A stretch of DNA of 45,392 nucleotides from Polaromonas sp. Lineage in GTDB: Bacteria; Pseudomonadota; Gammaproteobacteria; Burkholderiales; Burkholderiaceae_C. The notes below the pieces were generated by a model. That model ran no database searches. It had not been told where the DNA came from and saw only the letters and a program-made list of their open reading frames with translations. Where the stretch lies: positions 1 through 45,392 of the forward strand of contig JANYGP010000104.1 of NCBI GenBank assembly GCA_025362315.1, read 5' to 3'. Below, piece by piece: positions 34,349-42,723 of this stretch. Both the position numbers and the translations under genes were made by a program. Positions within the stretch are counted from its first letter, which is position 1; every line of letters starts with the position of its first letter.

Positions 34349-35240
34349 TGCGCTGAATTCCGATCAGCCTGTTGATCAGACTTCGAGCCTGCCTTATTTA
34401 AGTCAGGCACAGGCGCCACTGACATGTGACGTGTCAGCAGTTAATGAGCGCGGTGAATCTATCAGCGTGTCCATCCCTGCAGAGCGTGCGCTGACCGTGT
34501 ATGCTGACAAGCGCGAGCTGGTCACGCTGATGACGCTGGGCGCGCACCCGGAGCTTTTGGTGCTGGGCTATTTGCGCAACCAGAGGCTGATTGATTGCGC
34601 TCAAGACATTGAAAGCATCACGGTTGACTGGGATGTTGGTGCTGCTGCTGTCAAAACGCGCCATGGCATTGCCAACCTTGAAGAAAAAACAGCCAGACAT
34701 GTGGTGACAACCGGTTGCGGGCAAGGCAGTGTGTTTGGTGGCTTGATGGACGAAGTGGACCAGATCAGCTTGCCTCTTGATGCCCGCATGACCCAGAGCC
34801 AGTTGTACACACTGGTCAACACCATTCGTTTGAAGGAAACAACGTACAAATCAGCCGGTTCGGTGCATGCTTGCGCCTTGTTTGTCTTGACGCAGGATGA
34901 GCCGGAAATGCTGCTGTTTGTTGAAGATGTCGGCCGGCACAACGCCATAGACACCATTGCCGGCTGGAGCTGGATGAATCCGCCAAAGTCAGTTGCGAAT
35001 GACACCCCAGACAATCCAAGCCAGATTTTTTACACCACAGGGCGCCTGACCAGTGAAATGGTCATCAAATCCGCCCAGATGGGCGTGCCCATTGTTGTAT
35101 CGCGCAGCGGCATCACGCAAATGGGCCATCAGGTGGCCCAATCGGTTGGCCTGTGTGCGATTGGTCGCGCTGTCAACAAACGATTTATTTGCTACACCAA
35201 CACCCAGCGTCTGGTGATGCAGCCAGATCTGGCAGCTTAG
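34326..35240 (+). CDS. fdhD: Formate dehydrogenase accessory protein FdhD/FdsC
   Basis: 304 residues from ATG 34326, which overlaps the end of fdsA by 23 nt. It has the FdhD pattern: LMTLGAHPELLVLGYL, the region around TTGCGQGSVFGG (Cys131), VHACALF, FVEDVGRHNAIDTIAG and TGRLTSEMVIKSA. FdhD delivers sulfur to, or binds, the bis-MGD cofactor so that formate dehydrogenase becomes active. E. coli FdhD has two cysteines in a CxxC loop; only one is seen here (CGQGS), as in the FdsC-type branch to my knowledge. No fdsD gene follows, so the complex may lack a delta subunit. Confidence 0.92.
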   Translation: MVSTTGFDALNSDQPVDQTSSLPYLSQAQAPLTCDVSAVNERGESISVSIPAERALTVYADKRELVTLMTLGAHPELLVLGYLRNQRLIDCAQDIESITVDWDVGAAAVKTRHGIANLEEKTARHVVTTGCGQGSVFGGLMDEVDQISLPLDARMTQSQLYTLVNTIRLKETTYKSAGSVHACALFVLTQDEPEMLLFVEDVGRHNAIDTIAGWSWMNPPKSVANDTPDNPSQIFYTTGRLTSEMVIKSAQMGVPIVVSRSGITQMGHQVAQSVGLCAIGRAVNKRFICYTNTQRLVMQPDLAA

Positions 35241-35292
35241 GCTTGCAGCCCCACGCAGGTCAGGGGCGGGCGCTTTGCGATAACCTCTCGCC

Positions 35293-37836
35293 ATGAACAC
35301 ACTTTTTATCAAACTGGGCTGGCGCACGCTGCTTCGCGACCTCCGGGCAGGTGAGCTCCGCCTGCTGATTGTGGCGGTCACATTGGCAGTTGCCTCGTTG
35401 ACAGCTGTCGGGTTTTTTGCGGACCGGCTCAAAGGTGGTTTGCAGCGTGACGCCCGTCAACTGCTAGGGGGTGATGCAGTGCTTCGCAGCGACGATGCCA
35501 TTGCCGGTGTCTTTGTTGCCAAGGCAAAAGCGTTGGGTCTGCAGTCGACAGCTATTGTCAGCTTTCCGACCATGGCCCGTGCCACTGATGCAGACGGTGG
35601 TGCCAGCAAACTGGCGGCTTTCAAGGCTGTGCCAGCTGGCTACCCACTGCGGGGCAATCTTTCGGTAAGCAGCACAGCAGACGGCAAAAGCGAAACCACG
35701 CGCGACATTCCAGCGCCCGGTACGGTGTGGGTGGACCCGTCGCTTCTTGACTCGCTCAACCTCAAAATTGGCCAGACCCTGTTGATGGGTGATGCGAGTT
35801 TCAAAGTGACCCGCATCATCACGCAAGAGCCTGACCGGGGCGCAGGCTTTGCCAGCTTTTCACCCCGCGCCATGATCAATGCGGCTGATATTGCTGCAAC
35901 TAACCTCATACAGCCGGCAAGTCGCACCAACTACCGTTTTACCGTGGCAGGGGAAGACAAGCTGGTTGCGGACTATGTCAAATGGGCAGCTCTTGAAATC
36001 AAAAAACCGTTTGAGCAGTCAGGTATCCGTGGTGTGCGGCTGGAATCGCTGGAGTCCGGCAGCCCTGAAATGCGGCAGACGCTAGACCGTGCAGAAAAGT
36101 TTTTGAATCTGGTGGCACTGCTGGCGGCCTTGCTGAGCGCTGTGGCAGTGGCAATTGTGGCACGGGGTTTTGCAGCCAGGCATCTGGATGACTGCGCCAT
36201 GCTTCGCGTGCTGGGCCAACCGCAACGCACCATTGCACTGGCTTATGCGTTTGAATTTGTACTGGCGGGCCTGTTTGCCAGCGCGTTGGGCGTGGCCATT
36301 GGTTACGCCGTGCATTACGGTTTTGTGCTGCTGCTGGCCGGGCTGGTTGAAACATCACTGCCTGCCGCGACTTTGTGGCCCGTGCTGTTTGGCATGGGCA
36401 TGGGGCTCACACTGCTGCTGGCGTTTGGCTTGCCGCCCGTGTTGCAGCTGGCATCGGTGCCGCCGCTGCGAGTCATTCGCAGGGATGTAGGCAATTTACG
36501 ACCTGCATCCATTGCCGTGTTGGGTGTAGGCATGCTGGGCTTTGCCGCGCTGCTGGTGGCGGCCAGTAGCGACTTGAAGCTGGGGTTGATTGCTGTGGGC
36601 GGTTTTGCCGGTGCGGTGCTGCTGTTTGCCGTAGCCAGCTATGCCGCAGTCAAATTGCTCAGGGCCAGTGTCAATGAAGATGTTGCCCCGCGCTGGCTGG
36701 TGCTGGCAACGCGCCAGCTGTCAGCCCGGCCTGCGTATGCGGTGGTGCAAACCAGCGCACTGGCAGTTGGCTTGCTGGCATTGATGCTGTTGGTGTTGCT
36801 GCGCACTGACCTGGTCGACAGTTGGCGCAAGGCCACACCGCCTGATGCGCCAAACCGCTTCATCATCAACGTGCAGCCCGAGCAAGGCGATGCATTCAAA
36901 AAAGCCTTGAGCGATGGGGGCGTGACCAAATACGACTGGTACCCCATGATTCGTGGCCGGCTGGTGGCTGTGAATAACAAGAGCGTCACGCCTGATGATT
37001 TCACGGACGACCGCGCCAAACGACTGGTGGACCGTGAGTTCAATTTGTCGAATGCTGCCGAGCAACCAAGCCACAACAGGACCGTTGCCGGGCAGTGGAC
37101 AGTGGAAGAAAAAGGTGCCGTCAGCGTGGAGGAAGGCATTGCCAAAACGCTGGGTTTGAAGCTCGGGGACACATTGAGCTTTGACATTGGCGGGCAAATC
37201 AGCAGCGCCAAAATCACCAGCCTGCGCAAGGTTGATTGGGGCTCGATGCGGGTTAATTTTTTCGTGATGTACCCGGTTGCCAATGTGACAGATGTGCCGG
37301 TGTCGTACATCAGCGCCTTCAAAGCGCCGCCTGCTTCTGTCAATGGGGCGCCGAGTTTTGACAACCAGTTGGTCAGATCCTTCCCCAACATCACCAACAT
37401 TGACACCACCAGCACATTGGCGCAAGTGCAGCGTGTGCTCAATCAGGTGATTCGTGCTGTCGAGTTTTTATTCGGCTTCACGCTGGCAGCCGGACTGGTG
37501 GTGCTGTTTGCGGCCATTACGGCCACGCGCGAAGAACGCGCCAAAGAATTTGCCATCATGCGGGCCGTCGGTGCCCGCGCCTCGCTGCTGCGCCAGGTGC
37601 AGCGGGCCGAGCTGGCCGGTGTGGGCTTGCTGGCGGGCTTTCTGGCATCTGTGGTTGCGCTGGCGGTGGGCTGGGGATTGGCCCGCTTCGTGTTTGACTT
37701 CGCGTGGTCGGGCTCATGGACCGTGCCACTGTTCGGCAGTCTGGCTGGTGCTGCATTGGCGCTGGCGGCAGGCTGGTGGGGTTTGCGTTCGGTGCTGAAC
37801 ACGCCGGTGGTTGAGACGTTGCGCAAAGCGCAATAA
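35293..37836 (+). CDS. FtsX-type ABC transporter permease (YbbP-like)
   Basis: An 847-residue membrane protein with the two-module MacB/FtsX plan: a first helix near residues 20-45, a large extracytoplasmic part, helices around 270-300, 315-350 and 355-390, a second set beginning near 400, another extracytoplasmic part (about 510-700), and final helices. Landmarks are LIVAVTLAVASLTAVGFF, FAARHLDDCAMLRVLGQPQR and EERAKEFAIMRAVGARASLL. Such YbbP-type permeases normally work with a YbbA-type ATPase for export or envelope maintenance. No ATPase gene is next to it here, so the partner must be elsewhere. It starts 52 bp after fdhD but has no known link to formate use. Confidence 0.88.
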   Translation: MNTLFIKLGWRTLLRDLRAGELRLLIVAVTLAVASLTAVGFFADRLKGGLQRDARQLLGGDAVLRSDDAIAGVFVAKAKALGLQSTAIVSFPTMARATDADGGASKLAAFKAVPAGYPLRGNLSVSSTADGKSETTRDIPAPGTVWVDPSLLDSLNLKIGQTLLMGDASFKVTRIITQEPDRGAGFASFSPRAMINAADIAATNLIQPASRTNYRFTVAGEDKLVADYVKWAALEIKKPFEQSGIRGVRLESLESGSPEMRQTLDRAEKFLNLVALLAALLSAVAVAIVARGFAARHLDDCAMLRVLGQPQRTIALAYAFEFVLAGLFASALGVAIGYAVHYGFVLLLAGLVETSLPAATLWPVLFGMGMGLTLLLAFGLPPVLQLASVPPLRVIRRDVGNLRPASIAVLGVGMLGFAALLVAASSDLKLGLIAVGGFAGAVLLFAVASYAAVKLLRASVNEDVAPRWLVLATRQLSARPAYAVVQTSALAVGLLALMLLVLLRTDLVDSWRKATPPDAPNRFIINVQPEQGDAFKKALSDGGVTKYDWYPMIRGRLVAVNNKSVTPDDFTDDRAKRLVDREFNLSNAAEQPSHNRTVAGQWTVEEKGAVSVEEGIAKTLGLKLGDTLSFDIGGQISSAKITSLRKVDWGSMRVNFFVMYPVANVTDVPVSYISAFKAPPASVNGAPSFDNQLVRSFPNITNIDTTSTLAQVQRVLNQVIRAVEFLFGFTLAAGLVVLFAAITATREERAKEFAIMRAVGARASLLRQVQRAELAGVGLLAGFLASVVALAVGWGLARFVFDFAWSGSWTVPLFGSLAGAALALAAGWWGLRSVLNTPVVETLRKAQ

Positions 37837-38015
37837 CCGAAACATTCATAACTCCAATTGTTGATGCATGGTTGCATTGATCGCAGCCAATGCATGGTGT
37901 TCGGCGGCGCTCGGAATCCTATCGCACTGAAGTCCACTCCGGTATCCTGCGTTCCGTGCGCTTGACCCTGCATCCTCGATAGTCGGACTTATGAACGTCC
38001 CTCACACTACGCGTC

Positions 38016-38435
38016 ATGCAGATTCAGGAAAAACCAAAAATTGACACCCTGTTTGAGTGGATAGGCGGCGAAGCAAATGTCAAGGCGCTGGTCGAGCGCT
38101 TTTATGACCTGATGGATCTCGAAGCGGGCTACAGCGCCCTGCGTTCTGCCCATGCAGGACCGCTGGACAACGCGCGGCAAAAAACCTTCTGGTTTCTCTG
38201 CGGCTGGATGGGTGGGCCGCAGTACTACCTGGAGCGTTTTGGCCACCCGATGCTGCGGATGCGGCTCTTGCCACAGCAAACCGGCGGCAGGCCCATTGGC
38301 ATCACAGAGCGCGACCAGTGGCTGGCCTGCATGAACCAGGCAATGTTGGAAACAGGCGTGGACGAGGCGCTGCGCAAGCAGCTGAATGCTTCATTTTTTC
38401 AGACAGCAGACTGGATGCGCAACAAAAGCGAATAA
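38016..38435 (+). CDS. Truncated hemoglobin-like protein, group II, with altered heme site
   Basis: A 139-residue globin of the TrHb2/GlbO group: RFYDLMD (Tyr30 at B10), FLCGWMGGPQYYLERFGHP, then ERDQWLACMNQAM with Trp102 (G8), and FFQTADWMRN at the end. In the family, HPxLRMRH carries the proximal heme His (F8). Here the segment is HPMLRMRLLPQQTGGRPIGI: the His is Leu84, and about four residues are inserted. No other His lies nearby. The protein may therefore not bind heme normally, or the sequence has an error. Normal members bind oxygen or detoxify NO and peroxides. Confidence 0.82.
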   Translation: MQIQEKPKIDTLFEWIGGEANVKALVERFYDLMDLEAGYSALRSAHAGPLDNARQKTFWFLCGWMGGPQYYLERFGHPMLRMRLLPQQTGGRPIGITERDQWLACMNQAMLETGVDEALRKQLNASFFQTADWMRNKSE

Positions 38436-38498
38436 ATCAGGCCATGCGAAAGGCAATGCTTGTCATTGTCGTTGTCATTGTTTATTTAGACAAATAGT

Positions 38499-38549
38499 GA
38501 CTGTAAGTCAACTAAAATGGGCGCTAACAGCTACTAAAATAATAGCAAT
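38499..38549 (-). repeat. Comamonadaceae-type repeat, copy R9
   Basis: Minus-strand reading: 'ttgctattattttagtagct', 'gttagcgccc', spacer, 'gacttacagtcac'. It lies in the 302-bp gap (38436-38737) between the globin gene and the hydroxylase remnant; the gap also has an 8-bp tandem repeat and otherwise shows nothing recognisable. Confidence 0.65.
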
Positions 38550-38590
38550 CAAGAAGTCGGACCATGCCTGACCTGAACTTAAACACAATC

Positions 38591-38634
38591 AAACCTTTAA
38601 ACCTTTAAACCTTTAAACCTTTAAACCTTCAAAC
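38591..38634. repeat. Octanucleotide tandem repeat
   Basis: Five and a half units of aaaccttt (the fifth ends in c) in direct array, 44 bp in all. It lies about 100 bp upstream of the remnant hydroxylase start. Number variation would change promoter spacing, but no promoter is clear. Confidence 0.9.
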
Positions 38635-38737
38635 TATCACACAGGCGCTTTGGATATATTTTTGCGAGTGCAGGACGCCACACTCTCCCTGGTGCGGCCA
38701 TCCAGGGTCAATTGGGTTTAATTCATGATGGGGCAAC

Positions 38738-40707
38738 ATGCAATTTCAGCTTGACGGTTTCAAAACCGGTGACCCGGCGCGCTTGAACAATGCTGAATCG
38801 CTGATAAAAACAAGCCTGCAGAACTGGCCTGATAAGGTCGATGTGCTAATTGCGGGCTGCGGTCTGGCCGGGCTGACACTGGCTGACCAGCTGGCAGCTT
38901 TTCCTGACATTTGAACTGTCATCGTGGATCAAACGCCCGGCCCACTGCAGCTGGGCCAAGCCGATGGCATTGCCTGCCGAACGGTGGAGATGTTTGAGGC
39001 TTTCGGCTTTGCCCACAAAGTGCTGGAGGGCCTATTGGGTCAACGAAACCACCTTCTGGAAGCCCAGTTCGTCAGAGCCTGAGTGCATCGTGCGCAGCGG
39101 TCGGGTGCCGGATGTGGAAAAGGGCTTGTCGCACATGCCGCATGTGATCCTCAATCAAGCCCGTGTGCATGACTTTTATCTTGAAAAAATGGAGAAGTCC
39201 GCTGCGCAGTTGGTGCCTCATAACAGCCGCCGCCTTGTGTCGCTGCTGCACGATGCCGATGAGTCCAATCCGTACCCAGTAGCGGCCCAGTTTGGGCGAC
39301 ACGATGACGGCCACAAAGGTGAGATGCAAATCCTGCGCGCCCGGTATGGGGTGGGCTGCGAAGGTGCGCGCGACAGCGTACGCCAGGCCATGGGCTTATC
39401 GCTCAGGGGCGAATCTGCCAACCATGCCTGGGCGTGATGGACGTGCTGGCAGTCACCAACTTTCCGGACATCCGTTTCAAGTGCATGATCCAGTCGGCAA
39501 CCGAAGGCAGTTTGCTCATCATCCCGCGCGAAGGCGGCTACCTGGTACGCAACTGTGTCGAGCTGGACAAGCTTGCTGCCAACGAACGCGTTGATGGCCG
39601 CAACATCACACAAGACCAGTTGATTGCTGCCACGCAGCGCATCATGGCCCCCTCACGCTGGACATCAAAGAAGTGCCGTGGTGGTCAGTGTATGAAATCG
39701 GCCAGCGTCTGTGCGAAAGATTTGACGATGTTGAGTCTGAAGAAACAGCCACACGTCTGCCACGCATTTTTATCGCAGGCAACGCCTGCCACACCCACAC
39801 CCCCAAAGCCGGGCAGGGCATGAATGTGTCCATGCAGGATGCCTTTAACCTCGGCTGGAAGCTGGCCGCCGTGCTGCAAGGCCGCAGCCCGGCCAGCGTG
39901 TTGCTCACTTATTCAACAGAGTGCCAGGCCGTGGCCCAAGAACTGATTGACTTTGACCGCGAGTGGGCCGCCATGCTGAGCGACCGCAGCCGCAGTGATG
40001 CTGCAGCAGCCCAAAAATATTTCGTGCAACATGGTCGTTATACGGCGGGTACCGCAACGCTGTACAAACCTGCAGTTTTGACAGGTGCAGCAACGCATCA
40101 GGTCTTGGCAACGGGTTTGCTGATTGGCATACGCTTTCATTCTGCGCCTGTGATTCGCATTGGTGACGGCAAGCAACTTCAGCTCGGCGGGTCGTTCCTG
40201 GCAGATGGCAAATGGCGACTGATTGCGTTTGCTGGCAGGAACGACGCAGGCGCATCCGGCTCACCGATCGCCACGCTGTGTCACTTTTTGACTGCCTCGC
40301 CTGAATCGACTGTCATGCGGTTTACCGCGCCGGGCGCTGGTATCGATGCCGTGATTGATGTTCGCGCCGTGTTCCTGCAAAGCCACTATTTGCTGGTCAT
40401 GACTGCTTTGGCCGAGCTGCTTTTTCCGGCGAAAGGCTGCCATGGATTGCGTGATTATGAAAAAGCTTTTCGCGCAATTGCCGAAAACAACGATATGGAA
40501 AACTAAAACGAGAACCAGAACCAGAACGAGAACCATAATATCTACGCATTGCGGCGCATCAACCGCGAACAGGGTTGCCTGGTGGTCGTGCGACCTGACC
40601 AGTACATCGCTCATGTTTTGCCATTGAATGACACCGATGCGCTGTCAGCGTTTTTTGAAGGTGTCATGCTGGACCAGCACTGCCAAAAGCCATTTGCCGA
40701 ACTATGA
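38738..40707 (+). pseudogene. Decayed FAD aromatic hydroxylase (3-hydroxybenzoate 4-monooxygenase / phenol 2-monooxygenase type)
   Basis: The assembled product resembles a flavoprotein hydroxylase of about 640 residues. The N-terminus has VDVLIAGCGLAGLTLADQLA (FAD site) and LGQADGIACRTVEMFEAFGF; the middle ILNQARVHDFYL and LLIIPREGGYLVR; then RIFIAGNACHTHTPKAGQGM-like sequence with the second FAD motif, and a thioredoxin-like C-terminal part. Damage seen: TGA at 38912; a frame change near 39030 (before YWVNETTFWKP); loss of one base near 39430 (HAW/GVMDV); loss of one base near 39650 (before TLDIKEVPWW); TAA at 40504, after which the frame continues to 40707 with VVVRPDQYIAHVLPL. Five lesions exclude a working enzyme. 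In life it would hydroxylate a phenol or hydroxybenzoate. Confidence 0.9.
40507..40536 (+). repeat. Hexanucleotide-like repeat in the hydroxylase remnant
   Basis: Repeats of 'gaacca'/'gaacga' directly after the TAA at 40504. Read in the original frame they would code for NENQNQNENH, which has no counterpart in the family, so the array is probably an expansion at the broken site. Confidence 0.8.
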
Positions 40708-40841
40708 AAAATTCCAGAAAAATTGCACGATGCGATTGACAGTAGACAAGACTGCGCAGCGCAGCATGCCGGTTATATTGGCGCGGTAGTTGACCTGTCT
40801 GGCAACTGTGCCCCAAATCCACATTTTTAAAAAGGAAAACA

Positions 40842-41705
40842 ATGAAACTCGTTCGTTATGGCAATCCAGGCAAAGAAAGGCCGGGCCTGATAGGTGCAGA
40901 TGGCAAGTTGCGTGACTTGAGCGCCCATGTCAAAGACATCGGCCCGGATCAGCTTAGCGATGCTGCGCTGGCCAGGCTGCGCAAATTGAAACCAGCCAGC
41001 TTGCCGCTGGTCAAAGGTTCGCCCCGCACAGGCTGCCCGGTAGCCGGCACACCCAAGTTCATCGCCATTGGCCTGAACTACGCAGACCACGCGGCCGAGT
41101 CTGGCCTGCCAGTGCCCAAAGAGCCAATTGTTTTCATGAAGGCAACCAGCTGCATTCAGGGCCCCAATGATCCGGTCATGCTGCCCAAAGGCTCTGTCAA
41201 AACAGATTGGGAGCTAGAACTGGGTGTGGTCATTGGCATGCGCGCCCGCCACGTCTCACAAAAAGACGCACTCCACCATGTGGCAGGCTATTGCACCATC
41301 AACGACATCAGTGAACGTGAATACCAGCTTGAACGCGGCGGCACTTGGGACAAAGGCAAGGGCTGCGACACCTTTGGCCCCGTCGGCCCTTACCTGGTCA
41401 CGCGTGACGAGGTGCCCAATCCGCAAAAACTCAGCATGTGGCTGGACCTGAACGGCCAGCGCATGCAAACTGGCAACACCAAAACCATGATTTTCAGCGT
41501 TGCAAAAATCATCAGTTATGTCAGCCAATTCATGACGCTGGAGCCTGGTGACATCATCACCACGGGTACGCCGCCCGGAGTCGGCATGGGCATGAAAAAA
41601 GAGGGTCAGCCAGCGCCGCTGTACTTGAAAAAAAATGACGTGATGACTTTGGGGATTGAGGGGTTGGGCGAGCAAAGGCAGGTGGTGGTGGCTTTCAAGC
41701 TGTAA
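40842..41705 (+). CDS. Fumarylacetoacetate hydrolase-family protein
   Basis: A 287-residue FAH-superfamily protein with an N-terminal cap domain (residues 1-65) and the catalytic domain: FIAIGLNYADHAAESG, MKATSCIQGPNDPVMLP, and WELELGVVIG, where the two Glu and a later Asp (INDISER) bind the divalent metal. It cleaves C-C bonds of acylpyruvate-type or related 2-keto acids. Annotated relatives are ureidoglycolate lyase or 2,4-diketo-3-deoxy-L-fuconate hydrolase; fumarylpyruvate hydrolase is another option, given the aromatic hydroxylase remnant next to it. A clear AAAAAGGAAA precedes the ATG at 40842. The exact substrate is not decided. Confidence 0.88.
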   Translation: MKLVRYGNPGKERPGLIGADGKLRDLSAHVKDIGPDQLSDAALARLRKLKPASLPLVKGSPRTGCPVAGTPKFIAIGLNYADHAAESGLPVPKEPIVFMKATSCIQGPNDPVMLPKGSVKTDWELELGVVIGMRARHVSQKDALHHVAGYCTINDISEREYQLERGGTWDKGKGCDTFGPVGPYLVTRDEVPNPQKLSMWLDLNGQRMQTGNTKTMIFSVAKIISYVSQFMTLEPGDIITTGTPPGVGMGMKKEGQPAPLYLKKNDVMTLGIEGLGEQRQVVVAFKL

Positions 41706-41870
41706 AAGTGCTTTGTGGCAAGTCAAATTTTGACAAGTCGCTGTCTGTCAACAACCGGCATATGAAAAGCAGGACGAACACCGTGCAGCAGCACGCCTGC
41801 TTCCTGAATCACTGACAGGCTGCCCTTTGCTTAAACAACACCTCGACCGGCGCTGAAGCAGGGGTTTCAG

Positions 41871-41890
41871 GTTTGATAACTGAATCAAAC
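41871..41890. terminator. Weak hairpin downstream of the FAH-family gene
   Basis: gtttgat (41871-41877) and atcaaac (41884-41890) pair perfectly around 6 nt and are followed by ttt. It could end the FAH transcript. It lies in the 333-bp gap 41706-42038, which shows no gene. Confidence 0.3.
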
Positions 41891-41992
41891 TTTCACTCCC
41901 TGCAGAGGGTTAACCCGTTTGGCTCCTAGATTGCCGCGTCTAGAAAGCAGTATTTCCGTCGATGCATTCACACACACATAAAAATTACTGCA

Positions 41993-42018
41993 AAATAGCA
42001 CGGTCGTTCGTTTTATTT
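41993..42018. promoter_or_regulatory. Candidate TetR operator
   Basis: aaatagcacg (41993-42002) and cgttttattt (42009-42018) match as an inverted repeat at 8 of 10 positions across 6 nt. The site ends 20 bp before the tetR ATG. TetR-type regulators of fatty acid genes in Betaproteobacteria bind similar palindromes with cg-rich centres. Confidence 0.45.
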
Positions 42019-42038
42019 CAATTCAACAATCCGCACTC

Positions 42039-42704
42039 ATGGCTGTCGTCGACATCACCCACAAAACCGCCCGCTGCGCTTCGCCCGCAGTGGGTAGCGT
42101 GCTTGCTCACAAGGGCCAGCAAACCAAGGCTGCCATTGTGGACGCAGCTTTGGGCCTGGCCACACAAATTGGCCTGGAAGGCCTGAGCATTGGTGCATTG
42201 GCCGAAGTCATGCGCATGAGCAAATCCGGCGTATTTGCACATTTTGGCTCGCGTGAAGAGCTTCAAATATCCGTGATTCGCGAGTACTACACCCGGTTTG
42301 AAGAAGAAGTGTTTTACCCGGCACTTGAACACTCCAAAGGCATGCCGCGCCTCAAAGCGCTGTTCAAAAACTGGATGAACCGCACGTCGGTCGAGATTGA
42401 TTCAGGCTGCCTGTTCATCAGTGGCGCGGTTGAGTTTGACGACCGGCCCGGCCCGGTACGGGACGCGCTGGCCGGCTCTGTCAAGACCTGGCTGGCCGCC
42501 ATGCACCGTGCGGTGGTGCAAACCAAAGAGGCGGGACATTTGCGCCGCGACGTGGACGAGCAGCAAATGTCTTTTGAAATCCATGGCCTGATTCTGGCGC
42601 TGCACTACGAGGCACGCTTTTTAAAGACGCCGGGCTCAGTCAGCCGGGCAAATACCGGTTTTGCCAACATTCTGGCGCGCTATGGCAGTGCCCCTACCGT
42701 TTAA
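42039..42704 (+). CDS. TetR-family regulator of the beta-oxidation genes
   Basis: A 221-residue TetR protein. The N-terminal HTH covers about residues 27-72 (GQQTKAAIVDAALGLATQIG, then SIGALAEVMRMSKSGVFAHFGSREEL); the C-terminal ligand domain is all-helical with CLFISGAVEFDDRPGPVRDAL. It is encoded 19 bp before an acyl-CoA dehydrogenase gene on the same strand, so it likely represses these genes and itself, with an acyl-CoA as effector. The candidate operator at 41993-42018 supports self-control. Confidence 0.87.
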   Translation: MAVVDITHKTARCASPAVGSVLAHKGQQTKAAIVDAALGLATQIGLEGLSIGALAEVMRMSKSGVFAHFGSREELQISVIREYYTRFEEEVFYPALEHSKGMPRLKALFKNWMNRTSVEIDSGCLFISGAVEFDDRPGPVRDALAGSVKTWLAAMHRAVVQTKEAGHLRRDVDEQQMSFEIHGLILALHYEARFLKTPGSVSRANTGFANILARYGSAPTV

Positions 42705-42723
42705 TTTCAAGGAGTTTTTTGAC

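Noticed and set aside
7059..38549. CRISPR-like array from the repeated elements
   Set aside because: The copies are kilobases apart, degenerate and in both orientations; no regular spacers or cas genes are seen.
38591..38634. Telomere-like or origin iteron array
   Set aside because: The 8-bp units are too short and too few, no rep or par gene is near, and the context is chromosomal.
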